From Stygiolobus azoricus (GTDB lineage Archaea > Thermoproteota > Thermoprotei_A > Sulfolobales > Sulfolobaceae), in NCBI RefSeq assembly GCF_009729035.1, contig NZ_CP045483.1, positions 558,001-622,000 of the forward strand: a stretch of DNA of 64,000 nt. Direction: 5' to 3'. Position numbers and translations under genes: made by a program. A model generated the notes under the pieces. It was not told the origin of the DNA and did no database searches. It saw nothing but the letters and a program-made list of their open reading frames with translations. Numbering within the stretch: position 1 is the first letter of the stretch; every line of letters starts with the position of its first letter. Shown here piece after piece: positions 42,856-52,333 of the stretch.

Positions 42856-45399
42856 ATGGCACTTGCACCGGAACCGTTAGAGGGCAATATAAAGTTCTAC
42901 AACCTGAAAAAGCTCGAAGATTTAGGTTATGATATTTTTTCCTTACCTTACTCCTTAAGAATTCTTGTAGAAAATGTAATTAGAAACTTGGATAACAAGA
43001 AAATCACAGAGGAAGACCTTGAAAAAATTGCTAGATGGAAAGTTGGTGAAGAGTTCTCATTTATGCCTACAAGAGTAATAATGCAGGACTACACTGGCGT
43101 ACCACTCCTTGTTGATCTTGCAGCCATGAGAACCGAGTTGGCTAAGAGAGGGAAAGATCCCTTGAGAGTTAATCCCATAATACAGTCTGATTTGGTCATA
43201 GACCACTCTGTTCAAGTGGACTATTACGGAACGTCTTATGCCCTAGTACTTAACATGCAGAAGGAGTTCGAAAGGAATGTGGAGAGATATACATTTCTTA
43301 AATGGGCACAAAGCAGTTTCAGAAACCTCAGAATAGTACCACCCGGTAACGGTATAATTCACCAAGTTAACCTAGAATTTCTGAGTAAAGTAGTTGACGT
43401 GAGAGAGGTTAAAGGAGAACAAGTAGCCTTCCCAGAAATAGTAATAGGAACTGATTCCCATACGACTATGGCTAACGGTGTAAGCGTCTTATCTTGGGGT
43501 GTAGGAGGGCTTGAAGCCGAGGCAGTAATGATGGGAGAGCCTTACACAATGGTAGTCCCAGAAGTAGTAGGAGTTAAACTAGAGGGAGAAGTCAGGGAAG
43601 GAGTTACCCCCACGGACGTAGTGTTATATATAACTGAAGTATTAAGAAAGAAGGGAGTAGTAGGAAAATTCGTTGAGTTCTTCGGACAGTCTCTATCAAA
43701 TTTGTCCGTACCAGATAGAGCTACAATAGCTAATATGGCTCCAGAGTACGGGGCTACTGTAGGTTACTTTCCAATTGATGAAAGAACAATCAATTACTTA
43801 TACGTTACCGGCAGAAACTACAAACTTGTTGAGAAATATGCAAAAATACAAGGACTATTTTACGATGGAGAGCCAAAGTATACAGAGGTTGTTACGATAA
43901 ACTTGTCGGATATTGAACCCTCTGCAGCCGGGCCTAAAAACCCTGATGAAAGGGTTACGCTAAAGGAGTTGAAAAAGAAAGTCCAAAAGAATAACAAGAA
44001 ATCGGGAACATACGTAAAGGACAATGACGTAGTTTTAACTGCAGTAACCAGTTGTACCAACACTTCCAACCCCACATTAATGATAGGAGCTGGGATCTTG
44101 GCTAAAAAAGCCGTTCAGCTCGGGTTGAGGACTAAGCCCTATATAAAAACTAGTATGGCACCAGGTTCACCTATCGTAGTTGAGTATTTAAAGGAGGCCG
44201 ATTTATTACCTTATCTTGAAGCCTTAGGATTCCACGTTGTGGGCTTTGGTTGTACTACATGTATAGGAAACGCCGGTCCCCTACCTCCTAAAATTGAGAA
44301 CGACATAAAAAATAACGGTCTGGAGGTCTACGGAGTTATAAGCGGAAACAGAAACTTTGAAGGAAGGGTTAATCCTTACTTGAAGGGAGTGTTCTTAGCC
44401 TCACCAATCCTTGTGATTGCTTTTGCACTTGCTGGAAGAATTGATATTGACTTCTTTGAAGAACCGATTGATTATGATCCTAATGGAAAACCTGTCTACT
44501 TAAAGGACATTTGGCCGTCGATGAAGGAGATAGCAGATTATATGAACCTAGCGATGAACCCTGAACTCTACAAGTCGAGGTTCGATAAGATCTTCGAAGG
44601 AGACGAGAATTGGAAGAACCTCAAAGTTCCAGAGTCAGAACTGTACAACTGGGATAATAATTCAACTTACATAAGGATGCCTCCTTGGTTTTCCATCGAA
44701 ACTAAATTTGGAGATATAAGGGGAGCGAGAATACTCTTGCTCTTGGGAGATAAGATCACCACAGACCACATCTCTCCAGCTGGACCAATAGACCCCAAGT
44801 CTGTAGCTGGTCAGTATCTTAAACAGCTAGGTGTTACGGAACTCAACACTTACGGTGCCAGAAGAGGAAACCACGAAGTTATGTTGAGGGGAGGTTTCGC
44901 AAATCCAAAACTTAAAAATATGTTAGTCGATCAGCCGGGAGGTTATACGAAACACTTCCCTGACGGCAAAGTTATGAGTGTATATGAAGCTTCCGAACTG
45001 TATAAGAAAGAGGGCGTTCCGCTCGTGATCGTTGCCGGTAAGCAATACGGCTCCGGAAGTTCTAGGGATTGGGCTGCTAAGGTTACCGCACTTCTAGGTG
45101 TTAAGGCCGTTCTAGCTGAATCATTTGAGAGGATACATAGGAGTAATCTGGTTGCTATGGGAGTAGTCCCAATAGAGATCCCTGACTGGAGAAGTTTAGG
45201 CATCAAGGGAGATGAAATAGTAAACATAGAGCTCAACAACCTTACTGCTAAGGGGAAAGTAAAGGTGGAATTCTTGAAGGGTGATGAAAAGATAGAGATA
45301 GAAGGCAGAGCTAGAGTTGATACAAACGTAGAACTAGAGTACATTAAAGAAGGTGGAATTTTAAAGTATGTCTTCAATAAGTTATTACATGAGGGTTAG
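42856..45399 (+). CDS. acnA: Aconitate hydratase
   Basis: The 847-residue enzyme is an AcnA/IRP-type aconitase. Early blocks are [15 protein letters not shown] and [17 protein letters not shown]; the three 4Fe-4S ligands lie in TSCTNTSNP and GCTTCIGN. The C-terminal swivel domain has [16 protein letters not shown] and [14 protein letters not shown]. It interconverts citrate and isocitrate and may also hydrate 2-methyl-cis-aconitate. It overlaps the FAU-1 gene start by eleven bases. Length and motifs are complete. Confidence 0.95.
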   Translation: MALAPEPLEGNIKFYNLKKLEDLGYDIFSLPYSLRILVENVIRNLDNKKITEEDLEKIARWKVGEEFSFMPTRVIMQDYTGVPLLVDLAAMRTELAKRGKDPLRVNPIIQSDLVIDHSVQVDYYGTSYALVLNMQKEFERNVERYTFLKWAQSSFRNLRIVPPGNGIIHQVNLEFLSKVVDVREVKGEQVAFPEIVIGTDSHTTMANGVSVLSWGVGGLEAEAVMMGEPYTMVVPEVVGVKLEGEVREGVTPTDVVLYITEVLRKKGVVGKFVEFFGQSLSNLSVPDRATIANMAPEYGATVGYFPIDERTINYLYVTGRNYKLVEKYAKIQGLFYDGEPKYTEVVTINLSDIEPSAAGPKNPDERVTLKELKKKVQKNNKKSGTYVKDNDVVLTAVTSCTNTSNPTLMIGAGILAKKAVQLGLRTKPYIKTSMAPGSPIVVEYLKEADLLPYLEALGFHVVGFGCTTCIGNAGPLPPKIENDIKNNGLEVYGVISGNRNFEGRVNPYLKGVFLASPILVIAFALAGRIDIDFFEEPIDYDPNGKPVYLKDIWPSMKEIADYMNLAMNPELYKSRFDKIFEGDENWKNLKVPESELYNWDNNSTYIRMPPWFSIETKFGDIRGARILLLLGDKITTDHISPAGPIDPKSVAGQYLKQLGVTELNTYGARRGNHEVMLRGGFANPKLKNMLVDQPGGYTKHFPDGKVMSVYEASELYKKEGVPLVIVAGKQYGSGSSRDWAAKVTALLGVKAVLAESFERIHRSNLVAMGVVPIEIPDWRSLGIKGDEIVNIELNNLTAKGKVKVEFLKGDEKIEIEGRARVDTNVELEYIKEGGILKYVFNKLLHEG

Positions 45400-46636
45400 G
45401 ATTAGGGGAATTTATAGTACAGCCTTAACTTATTTATTCCTTAAATCCGGGTACACCATCGTTCAACAGACTCCTCAGATCGTTGAAAGATTCGGCATTG
45501 ACGTAATTAATGAACCTGCAGATGTAACGGTAAAGGATGGAGTGGACAAAGGGGAGATAGTATCAATCGGAGAGGATATTTATGATTTTTTACGGTCTAC
45601 TTTGAAGTACTCCTCCATTTGGAAGTCTCCCGTGAAACTTTATTCTGTCATCGAACCTAAAAACTGTGAATACATGGGTTATCAAGTGGAGCCGTGTATG
45701 GAGAAGGGAACTGTTATAAAGCCACCAGTTGAGGGAAAAATAGTGCTCTCACCGGTAAGGGCTGTTGGTAAAACAGCTATGGTATGGCGAGGCGAGGGAA
45801 AAACCTTCTTTTCAGAACACATTAAGGGGGAAGTCAGAGAGAAATTGCAGAGTATAAGTTCGCCCTTGAATAGAAAAGGATATAACGTTAAATGGAGAAG
45901 TAATGCAGCTTTTATGCAATATTCAGAACTAAAAAAGGAACTTGAAGAGCTCGTAATGAAGTATGAGTCTGAAGATTTTAGAAACCAAGGAGAGGAGTTC
46001 ATAAGAATAATCTTGTCTCTAGAAGACAAATTATTTCTTGATGGAATAAGGAGTTTAGTAGTAAAAACAATGAAGTTTCATCATATGCTCAAATATAGTT
46101 ACCACCATAATGAAGTTGACGAGGAAGAACAGAAGGAAAATCCAGATCCCTCGATATTATTACAGAAGTTAGTAAGAGATACTATGTACATAGAACACCT
46201 AAAAGCTGACGGTAAAAAATATGTACTCAAGGAAGGTAAAGTAATTTACAGCGAGATAAACAAGGACTACTATATAATTAGACTCAAAAGAGAGCTTAAC
46301 GCAGGAGGACAGTATGACGGATTAGGAGTTCCGATAGAGCAAGGAGATTATGATATTGTGGAGTTCGACTCAAGACAGTGGTATCAAATACATAAATATT
46401 ACAACGCTGATGGAAACCTTAAAGGAATATACGTTAACATATCAACTCCTCCTGAACTTTTGCGAGGAAAAATCAGGTATCTTGACTTAGAAGTGGACGT
46501 AGTAAAAAAGGAAAATGAAGTAAATGTAATAGACCTTGAGGAGCTGGAAAAGAAAAGAGAATTATTGGGGGAAGAATTATATAAAAAAACTATACTAACT
46601 TTGGAAAGTGTTAAAAACTTATTAGTGTCCTTCTAG
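45389..46636 (+). CDS. Probable ribonuclease FAU-1 (RNase E/G-like)
   Basis: The protein of about 415 residues matches archaeal FAU-1. Its N-terminal S1-like part is [19 protein letters not shown], with [15 protein letters not shown], an RNase E/G-type core, and a C-terminal DUF402 domain ([40 protein letters not shown]) that may bind a nucleotide. FAU-1 proteins bind AU-rich RNA and take part in 5S rRNA processing in Pyrococcus. ATG 45389 was chosen over 45368 because family members begin here; the upstream start adds seven residues. Confidence 0.85.
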   Translation: MRVRIRGIYSTALTYLFLKSGYTIVQQTPQIVERFGIDVINEPADVTVKDGVDKGEIVSIGEDIYDFLRSTLKYSSIWKSPVKLYSVIEPKNCEYMGYQVEPCMEKGTVIKPPVEGKIVLSPVRAVGKTAMVWRGEGKTFFSEHIKGEVREKLQSISSPLNRKGYNVKWRSNAAFMQYSELKKELEELVMKYESEDFRNQGEEFIRIILSLEDKLFLDGIRSLVVKTMKFHHMLKYSYHHNEVDEEEQKENPDPSILLQKLVRDTMYIEHLKADGKKYVLKEGKVIYSEINKDYYIIRLKRELNAGGQYDGLGVPIEQGDYDIVEFDSRQWYQIHKYYNADGNLKGIYVNISTPPELLRGKIRYLDLEVDVVKKENEVNVIDLEELEKKRELLGEELYKKTILTLESVKNLLVSF

Positions 46637-46825
46637 TTCCTCCCTGCTAATCGGTATAATTTTCACTGTATCTTCCTTTTCGTCATATATGATTCTTACC
46701 AAATCTCCTTCTCTAATGTTGATCTTTTGCCTTATCCTTGAAGGGATCGTTACCTGGAAATTCCTAGATACTTTTACTACATCTTCAACAGGCATTCTAA
46801 TCCCTTTAATATGCTTAGAACTCAT
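46622..46825 (-). CDS. AbrB/SpoVT-type DNA-binding protein
   Basis: A 67-residue swapped-hairpin AbrB protein: [34 protein letters not shown] is the family pattern (quoted here in pieces: [16 protein letters not shown] then [11 protein letters not shown]). Such proteins are dimeric regulators or toxin-antitoxin antitoxins; no toxin partner is visible. It overlaps the end of the FAU-1 gene on the opposite strand by 15 bases. Confidence 0.85.
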   Translation of the reverse strand: MSSKHIKGIRMPVEDVVKVSRNFQVTIPSRIRQKINIREGDLVRIIYDEKEDTVKIIPISREELEGH

Positions 46826-46858
46826 GCTATAAAAATTTTATATAAAAAAACTTTGTCT

Positions 46859-48001
46859 CTATGACCTTAACTTCTTTGTAACCTCGCTAGACACTTCTTT
46901 CGATAATTTTTTGGTTTGTTCAGTATTACCTAGTCTTCTTGTAGTCTCTAGACTCTGTTGCAATCTCCTAGTAGTTTCCATTAACTCTATCTTTCTCGTC
47001 TGTTGGGCTAATTGCTGCATTTGCTGCAGAGTCCTAGTAGCCTCGGTTAAGTTGTTAGTACTTAAGTCTGAGGACAGCTTATTCATCAGTGCATAGTACT
47101 GGTATTCACTAAGTAGATCATTATTTATGCCACTAAGGAAAGACTGGGTATCTCTTGCTGGGGTTATTTGAATTATACTCACTTGAGAGTCAGGCCTACC
47201 ACTCGCTGGATCTTCATAATTTACTTTTACCGTCATCAAATTACCAGTATAGTTTGGAGGTACTGTTACTTCTCCCAATATTCTCACAACACCTTCAATA
47301 GCCCCTAGTTTGACTGGCGGACCAGGGTAATTAAGAAGTTTTACCGGAGACTCCGATATTATGTCAACCGTTACATTTTTAGCACCTATTTCGGTTACTG
47401 CAGCTTGCGGAAGAGCATTTGCTACTTCCATAGGGTCATTAATATGGTTCAATATACCTCCACTTTTATCAGCCAAAGTCTTAAGTAATTGTTCATTATA
47501 ATCGTCACCAATTCCAAATGCTATGACTTTGAATCCAGGAGGCAATGCCACCTTTTCATAAGGTGTAATATCGGTTACGTCGGTGGGTTGCCCGTCTGTT
47601 AACAATATAATGTATCCGGGCGTCTCATATTTCTTAGCGATTTCTATAGCTTTACCGAGGGCTGTGTATAGTACTGTTTGTCCTCCAGCATTAATTTGCT
47701 GGATTTGAGAGACTAAAGAGGGGGCATCAGCATACTCGCTTAGGACATTAACAGAGCTCGAGAACGTTATAAACGTTATCTTATTGCCTCTTGGAATTCT
47801 CTGAAGAAGTTCTATTGCTCCGTTTTTTGCCGTGTCTAATTTTACACCATACATCGAACCTGACGTATCTAACAGTATTATATAATGAAAACCAGTTGCA
47901 GTAGTTACCCTTTCTGGCACAATTATTATTCTGAACACTGCTCTAACTTGTGAATTGAAAGAATACTTATGGCTGACTTCCACCCTACTAGAAATAGTCA
48001 T
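46859..48001 (-). CDS. arnB: vWA-domain protein, ArnB-like
   Basis: The protein of about 380 residues has a von Willebrand A domain with MIDAS motif DTSGSM and a Thr/Asp pair (LLTDGQPTD), then a beta-sandwich region and a C-terminal helical tail rich in Thr and Arg (two copies of TTRRL). In Sulfolobus acidocaldarius the vWA2 protein ArnB has a phosphorylated C-terminal tail and with ArnA represses archaellum genes. Here the gene is 22 bases downstream of an FHA gene, the same pairing. ATG 48001 is used because the homologue at 48742 begins with the same MTIS. Confidence 0.8.
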   Translation of the reverse strand: MTISSRVEVSHKYSFNSQVRAVFRIIIVPERVTTATGFHYIILLDTSGSMYGVKLDTAKNGAIELLQRIPRGNKITFITFSSSVNVLSEYADAPSLVSQIQQINAGGQTVLYTALGKAIEIAKKYETPGYIILLTDGQPTDVTDITPYEKVALPPGFKVIAFGIGDDYNEQLLKTLADKSGGILNHINDPMEVANALPQAAVTEIGAKNVTVDIISESPVKLLNYPGPPVKLGAIEGVVRILGEVTVPPNYTGNLMTVKVNYEDPASGRPDSQVSIIQITPARDTQSFLSGINNDLLSEYQYYALMNKLSSDLSTNNLTEATRTLQQMQQLAQQTRKIELMETTRRLQQSLETTRRLGNTEQTKKLSKEVSSEVTKKLRS

Positions 48002-48023
48002 AAAAAACACCTTGTTAATTCCT

Positions 48024-48680
48024 TCATTCTTTAATTATCTTAATCATGGTCTGGTTTCCTAATTTTATTATAGAATTAGGTTCTATCTTTTGTTTACCTT
48101 TTACAGGTTGGAATATCTTGCCGTCATAAACATAAGTACCGTTTGTACTATTCAGATCTTCAATGTACAATTGACCATTCTCTAGAGATATTATTGCATG
48201 CCTCCTTGAAATCTCTGGATCTGGGACAATTATTACGTTTTCCGGACTTCTTCCTACCGATATCGTAGGGAATATATCAAATGATAGGGGTACTCTCTGA
48301 TTTATCAGACTGGCATAAGGCGTATTAATGAATAGTATATAATACTTACCACTTGTAGGTGTCGGAGGAGCTGGAGGTATTGTTGGTGCTGGAGGTTGGG
48401 GAACTGGAGGCTGTGTTACAACTTGCTGGGTAGGCACTGGTGCTGGAGGGTTTGAAGGAGAAGCTGTCTGAGCAACAGTTGGTGAAGGTGGAGCTTGAGT
48501 TGGTTGAGGTGGTGCAACTGGAGTTGGTGGAGCTTGTGGTACTGTAGTTTGTTGAACATCAGTGGGGGCAGATTGAGAAGGTTGTTGAGTTGTTACAGAT
48601 GGTTTCTGTGTACCACACTTTATACAATACAAAGCGTCATCGTCGTTTTCATAACCACATACGGGACATTTCCACGGCAT
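48024..48680 (-). CDS. arnA: Zinc-ribbon FHA-domain protein, ArnA-like
   Basis: The 218-residue protein has an N-terminal zinc ribbon (Cys5, Cys8, Cys19, Cys22), a Pro/Thr/Gln-rich linker (about 28-110) and a C-terminal FHA domain with SVGRSPENVIIVPDPEISRRH and LNSTNGTYV, the phosphothreonine-binding pattern. This is the layout of ArnA of Sulfolobus acidocaldarius, which binds phosphorylated ArnB. It is the first gene of the ArnA-ArnB-like pair and is divergent from a second vWA gene. Confidence 0.85.
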   Translation of the reverse strand: MPWKCPVCGYENDDDALYCIKCGTQKPSVTTQQPSQSAPTDVQQTTVPQAPPTPVAPPQPTQAPPSPTVAQTASPSNPPAPVPTQQVVTQPPVPQPPAPTIPPAPPTPTSGKYYILFINTPYASLINQRVPLSFDIFPTISVGRSPENVIIVPDPEISRRHAIISLENGQLYIEDLNSTNGTYVYDGKIFQPVKGKQKIEPNSIIKLGNQTMIKIIKE

Positions 48681-48741
48681 GTATAATGTTTTTGTATAAA
48701 AGAGTATTTATAGTTTTACTTACATAATATCTTATTCGGAT

Positions 48742-49830
48742 ATGACAATAAGTGTAAAGATCAAGAGCTCGACAAATTACGTCGCTTTCGATAAGCCTAC
48801 AGAGGTAGATTTAATAATAAGAATAGTCCCCGAGACCTTCGTTAGATTTGCTGGAATTAACTACGTTATTCTAATAGACAATAGTCCTTCTATGAGGAAA
48901 GAAAACAAAATGCAAACAGCAATAGTTGCAGCGAATAAGCTTGCCAACGAGATTCCGTCAGGGAATTATCTTTCTATTTATTTATTCTCAAATGATCTAG
49001 AAAAACTTTATGAAGGACAAACCGGAACACCAATAAACATACCTATGGAGGTGAAAAAAGGATACACAACAAACTTCCATAAAGCAGTGACTAAGATACT
49101 AGATATAATTAAGGGATATTCTACTCCAGTAAAGCTCATTATTTTGTCTGACGGGAAGCCAACTGATAAGAGAAATGTTAAAGACTACGAGAATATACAA
49201 GTGCCCTCTCACGTTCAAATTATATCCATAGGTATCGGAAACGATTACAATGAGGCTATAATGAAGAGACTAGCAGACAAGGGTGCAGGTGTATACTATC
49301 ATATTTTAGACCCCTCTCAATTACCAACATTGTTTGCTCAACAAAAAGTATCAGATGTAGCTGGGTACAATTTAGTAATAAATGTACCACCAAGTTTCGA
49401 AGTACTAAACTACGAAATGCCAGTCAATATACCGATTATAGATAAAGCAATTACTATTTATGCCGTAGGTAACGTTCCACCTGGAAATCAGCCAGTAGTT
49501 CTTACTGTGACCGGGAGCTACTACGACCCCGCCAGAGGAAGTATGATTCAGATAAATGAACCAATATATCTACAGAGAGCGAGTCATGAAATGGTACAAC
49601 AGAATATAAACCAGAGCGTTGTAGCAGAAGTCAGGTATTTCAACCTCCTTAGACAATACGGAAACGCCCTTATGGTAGGAAATAATAAGGAGGCCACACA
49701 AATAGCTCAAGAACTCTTGAGTGCAGCTGAACAGACCAGGAGGGAAGACTTAATAGAAGAAACGAGAAAGTTAACCGGTGATAAAAAAACTGACTTATCT
49801 GAAATTACGAAGACGATGAGAAAACAGTAA
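48742..49830 (+). CDS. vWA-domain protein, second copy
   Basis: The 362-residue paralogue of the vWA gene on the other strand has MIDAS DNSPSM (a Pro in place of Gly), ILSDGKPTD, a beta region with NVPPGNQPVVLTVTG and a helical C-terminus with EETRKL and KTMRKQ. It is transcribed away from the FHA gene across a 61-bp gap. Sulfolobus acidocaldarius has a vWA1 protein near ArnA/ArnB, and this could be its counterpart. Role inferred: partner in the same phospho-regulated complex. Confidence 0.82.
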   Translation: MTISVKIKSSTNYVAFDKPTEVDLIIRIVPETFVRFAGINYVILIDNSPSMRKENKMQTAIVAANKLANEIPSGNYLSIYLFSNDLEKLYEGQTGTPINIPMEVKKGYTTNFHKAVTKILDIIKGYSTPVKLIILSDGKPTDKRNVKDYENIQVPSHVQIISIGIGNDYNEAIMKRLADKGAGVYYHILDPSQLPTLFAQQKVSDVAGYNLVINVPPSFEVLNYEMPVNIPIIDKAITIYAVGNVPPGNQPVVLTVTGSYYDPARGSMIQINEPIYLQRASHEMVQQNINQSVVAEVRYFNLLRQYGNALMVGNNKEATQIAQELLSAAEQTRREDLIEETRKLTGDKKTDLSEITKTMRKQ

Positions 49831-49868
49831 ATAGATGCTTTTTAAATCTTCACTGGTTTCTTAAACAT

Positions 49869-50540
49869 ATGATTAAGTTAACATTTTTCCATGATGTAAT
49901 TTGTCCCTTCTGTTATATGACTTCTAAAAGGTTGAGAAAAGTTGTAAAGGAGTTTAAAGGAGAAGTAATAGTAAAGCACAAGGCTTTTGCAATAATTTCG
50001 TCATTAGAGGACTTAAAGGCTATAGCTCCTACTGAGGAAGATGCCAGACAAGTATTTCTTAATGAGTTCTCTATTTTGAAAAGATACATACCAGATTATG
50101 ATCCTGAAAAGGTAATAGGTAAAGGAAAAATAAAGTACGTATGGTCTATTCCTCCTTTGATGGCGTGTAAGGCAGCGGAATTCCAAAAGGGTGATGAAGG
50201 ACACTGGGAGTTTTTTGATAGAGCTCAAGATAAGTTCTTTCTTGAAGGCGAGGACATAACAGACGAAAAGGTACTAATATCTATAGCTGAGGAAATTGGA
50301 TTGGACGTTAACAAGTTTAAAGAGGATCTGAATGCTAAGAGGACAAAACTAGCTGTGATAGAAGACGAAGAAGAGGCAAAAGCTATGGGAATTAGAGGAG
50401 TCCCTGCAATATTAGTTAATGACACTTGGTTAATAAGGGGAGTACAAGAGGAAAATTACTATCGAGCTGTTATAAAGGACATATTAGAACACGGAGAACC
50501 TAAGGAAATAAAGTTGAAAGCTTATTGGGAAAAAGACTAA
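49869..50540 (+). CDS. DsbA-family (FrnE-like) oxidoreductase
   Basis: The 223-residue thioredoxin-fold protein has FFHDVICPFCYMTSKRL at the start, with a CPFC active site, and the cis-proline region GIRGVPAILVNDTW near the end, as in FrnE/DsbA-like oxidoreductases. No signal peptide is present, so it acts in the cytoplasm, probably as a dithiol oxidoreductase or glutathione S-transferase kappa-like enzyme. Confidence 0.85.
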   Translation: MIKLTFFHDVICPFCYMTSKRLRKVVKEFKGEVIVKHKAFAIISSLEDLKAIAPTEEDARQVFLNEFSILKRYIPDYDPEKVIGKGKIKYVWSIPPLMACKAAEFQKGDEGHWEFFDRAQDKFFLEGEDITDEKVLISIAEEIGLDVNKFKEDLNAKRTKLAVIEDEEEAKAMGIRGVPAILVNDTWLIRGVQEENYYRAVIKDILEHGEPKEIKLKAYWEKD

Positions 50541-50700
50541 TATTTTTCTAGTCTGTTACAACACCTCTAGTCATTTTAAAAGTGAATTTTAGAATATGAA
50601 ATAAACTACCAGTACTTTTTACATAGATAACATTATATCATGCTATTTTTGCTAAGGATCAAAAGGAAAGCTTATTTGGATAGAGAATAGATAATGACTT

Positions 50701-51084
50701 ATGAAAACTGTTAAGAACTATATGTCGTCACCAGTATTTCAGGTTGAGGCAAATACCTCAATTCAAGAAGTATGTAAGTTAATGATGGAAAGAGAAGTAG
50801 GGTCTGTAATAATAACAGAGAATGGTGTACCAAAAGGTATCTTCACTGACAGAGATGCTGTAAAAGCGTTTTCGCTTGGTTTAAGCCCCAATGATGAAGT
50901 AAGACTCGCTTCAACGCTCGGTCACCTGATCACTGTAGATGAAGACACGGACCCCTTCACCGCAATTGATATTATGACAAAGAACAAGATCAGGCACTTA
51001 CCAGTAAGGGATAAAAAAGGAAATATAATAGGAATGTTTGCTGTAACTGATATCTCAAAAGTAATGCACGATATGACCCCTTAA
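50701..51084 (+). CDS. CBS-domain pair protein
   Basis: This 127-residue protein is two CBS domains and nothing else (VKNYMSSPVFQVEANTSIQE; GIFTDRDAVKAFSLG; GMFAVTDISKVMHD). It resembles the CBS protein next to citrate synthase but is shorter. Such proteins bind adenosine nucleotides; the partner is unknown. It starts leaderless or nearly so. Confidence 0.85.
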   Translation: MKTVKNYMSSPVFQVEANTSIQEVCKLMMEREVGSVIITENGVPKGIFTDRDAVKAFSLGLSPNDEVRLASTLGHLITVDEDTDPFTAIDIMTKNKIRHLPVRDKKGNIIGMFAVTDISKVMHDMTP

Positions 51085-51115
51085 CTTAAAAAATTCCAGT
51101 CGAAAATATTTTCAA

Positions 51116-51748
51116 ATGAAAATAGTAACTTTGTTACCGTTATCAGCTAAGAATTTGAAAGAGGTAAATGAAGCAATAGTATCATCTTTAGATAACAAAC
51201 ATAAGTACGAACTTTTCTCCCTTTCTTACCAAAAGATATCCGTGGTGGGGCAAAGTAGCTATGATATGATCTTTTCTCCAGAACTTCTTGAGGGCGAAAT
51301 GTCCCTATTACACATTCTTTCTCCTTTAGTTATCACTACAAACTCATCCTTATCTTTTCATACTCCCCGACTTAGGCCTTCATTAGAACTCGAATTAAAG
51401 GGAAAGAGTCTGTTGATTGGCTCACCTCTAATTGAAGGGTTAATAAGTGTTATTAGTGATGATTGCTTGTTGAGTGCAGACGAGGAGATAAGGGCTGTTT
51501 ATCCTTTACCGTTTAGAGATGAAGCATTCGACAACGTAATTCTTTCCGAGATAATGGATTATGACTTAGCGAAAGAAGCTTATAGAGTTACTAAGAGAGG
51601 AGGGAAAGGGTTTATCATCGTTCCCTTTCATGTAGATCCTGTTAACGCCCTTAAGGTATTGTCAGTAAAGTTTAGAATAATCAACGCTATGGCAAAGAAC
51701 CGCTTCTGGATTATTGAAGGAATTAAGAGTGACTCGAAGCGAGTGTAA
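51116..51748 (+). CDS. Methyltransferase-like protein lacking motif I
   Basis: The 210-residue protein has a C-terminal stretch typical of class I methyltransferases: YPLPFRDEAFDNVILSEIM, then AYRVTKRGGKGFIIVPF. The N-terminal half lacks the Gly-rich SAM-binding motif I. It is either a degenerate methyltransferase with a structural role or the helper of a two-subunit enzyme. It follows the CBS gene by 31 bases. Confidence 0.6.
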   Translation: MKIVTLLPLSAKNLKEVNEAIVSSLDNKHKYELFSLSYQKISVVGQSSYDMIFSPELLEGEMSLLHILSPLVITTNSSLSFHTPRLRPSLELELKGKSLLIGSPLIEGLISVISDDCLLSADEEIRAVYPLPFRDEAFDNVILSEIMDYDLAKEAYRVTKRGGKGFIIVPFHVDPVNALKVLSVKFRIINAMAKNRFWIIEGIKSDSKRV

Positions 51749-51867
51749 CTACCTACTGAAAATCCCGTCTTTTAGGGCTAGGACGTCAAGGTTTAACCAC
51801 CTCATTTCTTCGACATTATTTTGAGAAAAGAAAACATTTTTAATTCTCGTACAGTTAGCAATACTAA
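51749..51867. other. Intergenic region with hairpin-like remnant
   Basis: AATCCCGTC-TTTTA-GGGCTAGGACG resembles the hairpin often seen near the right end of IS200/IS605 elements, but the pairing is imperfect and there is no other sign of an element. No gene is visible here. Confidence 0.2.
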
Positions 51868-52185
51868 ATGGTCAAAGTATACAAGTACGGAGATTATTAT
51901 TTTGCAGGAGTAAGTCACGTTATTCCAGGTTATTTGCAAGACGTAGTTTTCGTTTATAAACAAGGTAATAACTGGACTTCAATAAGTGCTGAGAAATTCA
52001 GAACTAATAATGGGTCTTTAATACAAATAGCCGAAAGAATAAAGTACGCTACTCACGAAGACGATATAGAAAAAGCTGTAGCAGAGTTAAAAAGGATGGG
52101 GATAAAAATCGAGCAAGTAGATAAACCGCCTTTTCCGCTAAAGATCTTAGAAGGGAAGAAGAAAATACAAGCGGAGTTCGACTAA
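51868..52185 (+). CDS. Small protein of unknown function
   Basis: The 105-residue protein begins VKVYKYGDYYFAGVSHVIPG, continues with a beta-rich region and ends in a helical part (EDDIEKAVAELKRMGIKIEQ) followed by a basic tail. I do not recognise it. Its stop lies directly at a probable C/D-box RNA encoded on the other strand. Confidence 0.6.
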   Translation: MVKVYKYGDYYFAGVSHVIPGYLQDVVFVYKQGNNWTSISAEKFRTNNGSLIQIAERIKYATHEDDIEKAVAELKRMGIKIEQVDKPPFPLKILEGKKKIQAEFD

Positions 52186-52237
52186 TCAGGCCCAGATTCA
52201 GTCATCATTTTTCAGTTCCGCAGAGACTCTTCATCTA
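52186..52237 (-). ncRNA. Probable C/D-box sRNA
   Basis: Read on the minus strand the order is C (TAGATGA, 52231-52237, two mismatches to RTGATGA), a 15-nt guide, D' (CTGA, 52212-52215), a 3-nt spacer, C' (ATGATGA, 52202-52208, perfect), a 12-nt guide and D (CTGA, 52186-52189). This is the usual archaeal methylation-guide layout, including the 12-nt C'-D spacing. Guides are AGAGTCTCTGCGGAA and CTGAATCTGGGC; their target rRNA or tRNA sites are not known to me. Confidence 0.5.
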
Positions 52238-52302
52238 GATATAGAGGTTATTCAGGGTTAATTAACAGACCTTTAAGCCCTGCTTGTTTTAATTCATCTT
52301 CG

Positions 52303-52312
52303 TTTAAATATA
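52303..52312 (+). promoter_or_regulatory. Thermosome gene TATA box
   Basis: TTTAAATATA lies 22-31 nt upstream of the ATG at 52334 and directly before the ATG at 52313. Archaeal transcripts start about 25 nt after the TATA centre, so the message begins near 52332 and the earlier ATG would not be transcribed. Confidence 0.65.
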
Positions 52313-52333
52313 ATGAATACGAGATTTAAAACC

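Noticed and set aside
43860-45377. Minus-strand frames of 71 and 144 residues in aconitase
   Set aside because: Ser/Leu/Pro-rich antisense frames of a highly conserved gene.
48360-48600. Apparent repetitive DNA in the FHA gene
   Set aside because: It is the Pro/Thr/Gln-rich linker of the encoded protein, a common low-complexity spacer, not a mobile or tandem repeat.
51757-51790. Hairpin similar to an IS200/IS605 right end
   Set aside because: Pairing is imperfect, no left end or tnpB trace is present, and it shares no block with the two elements described.
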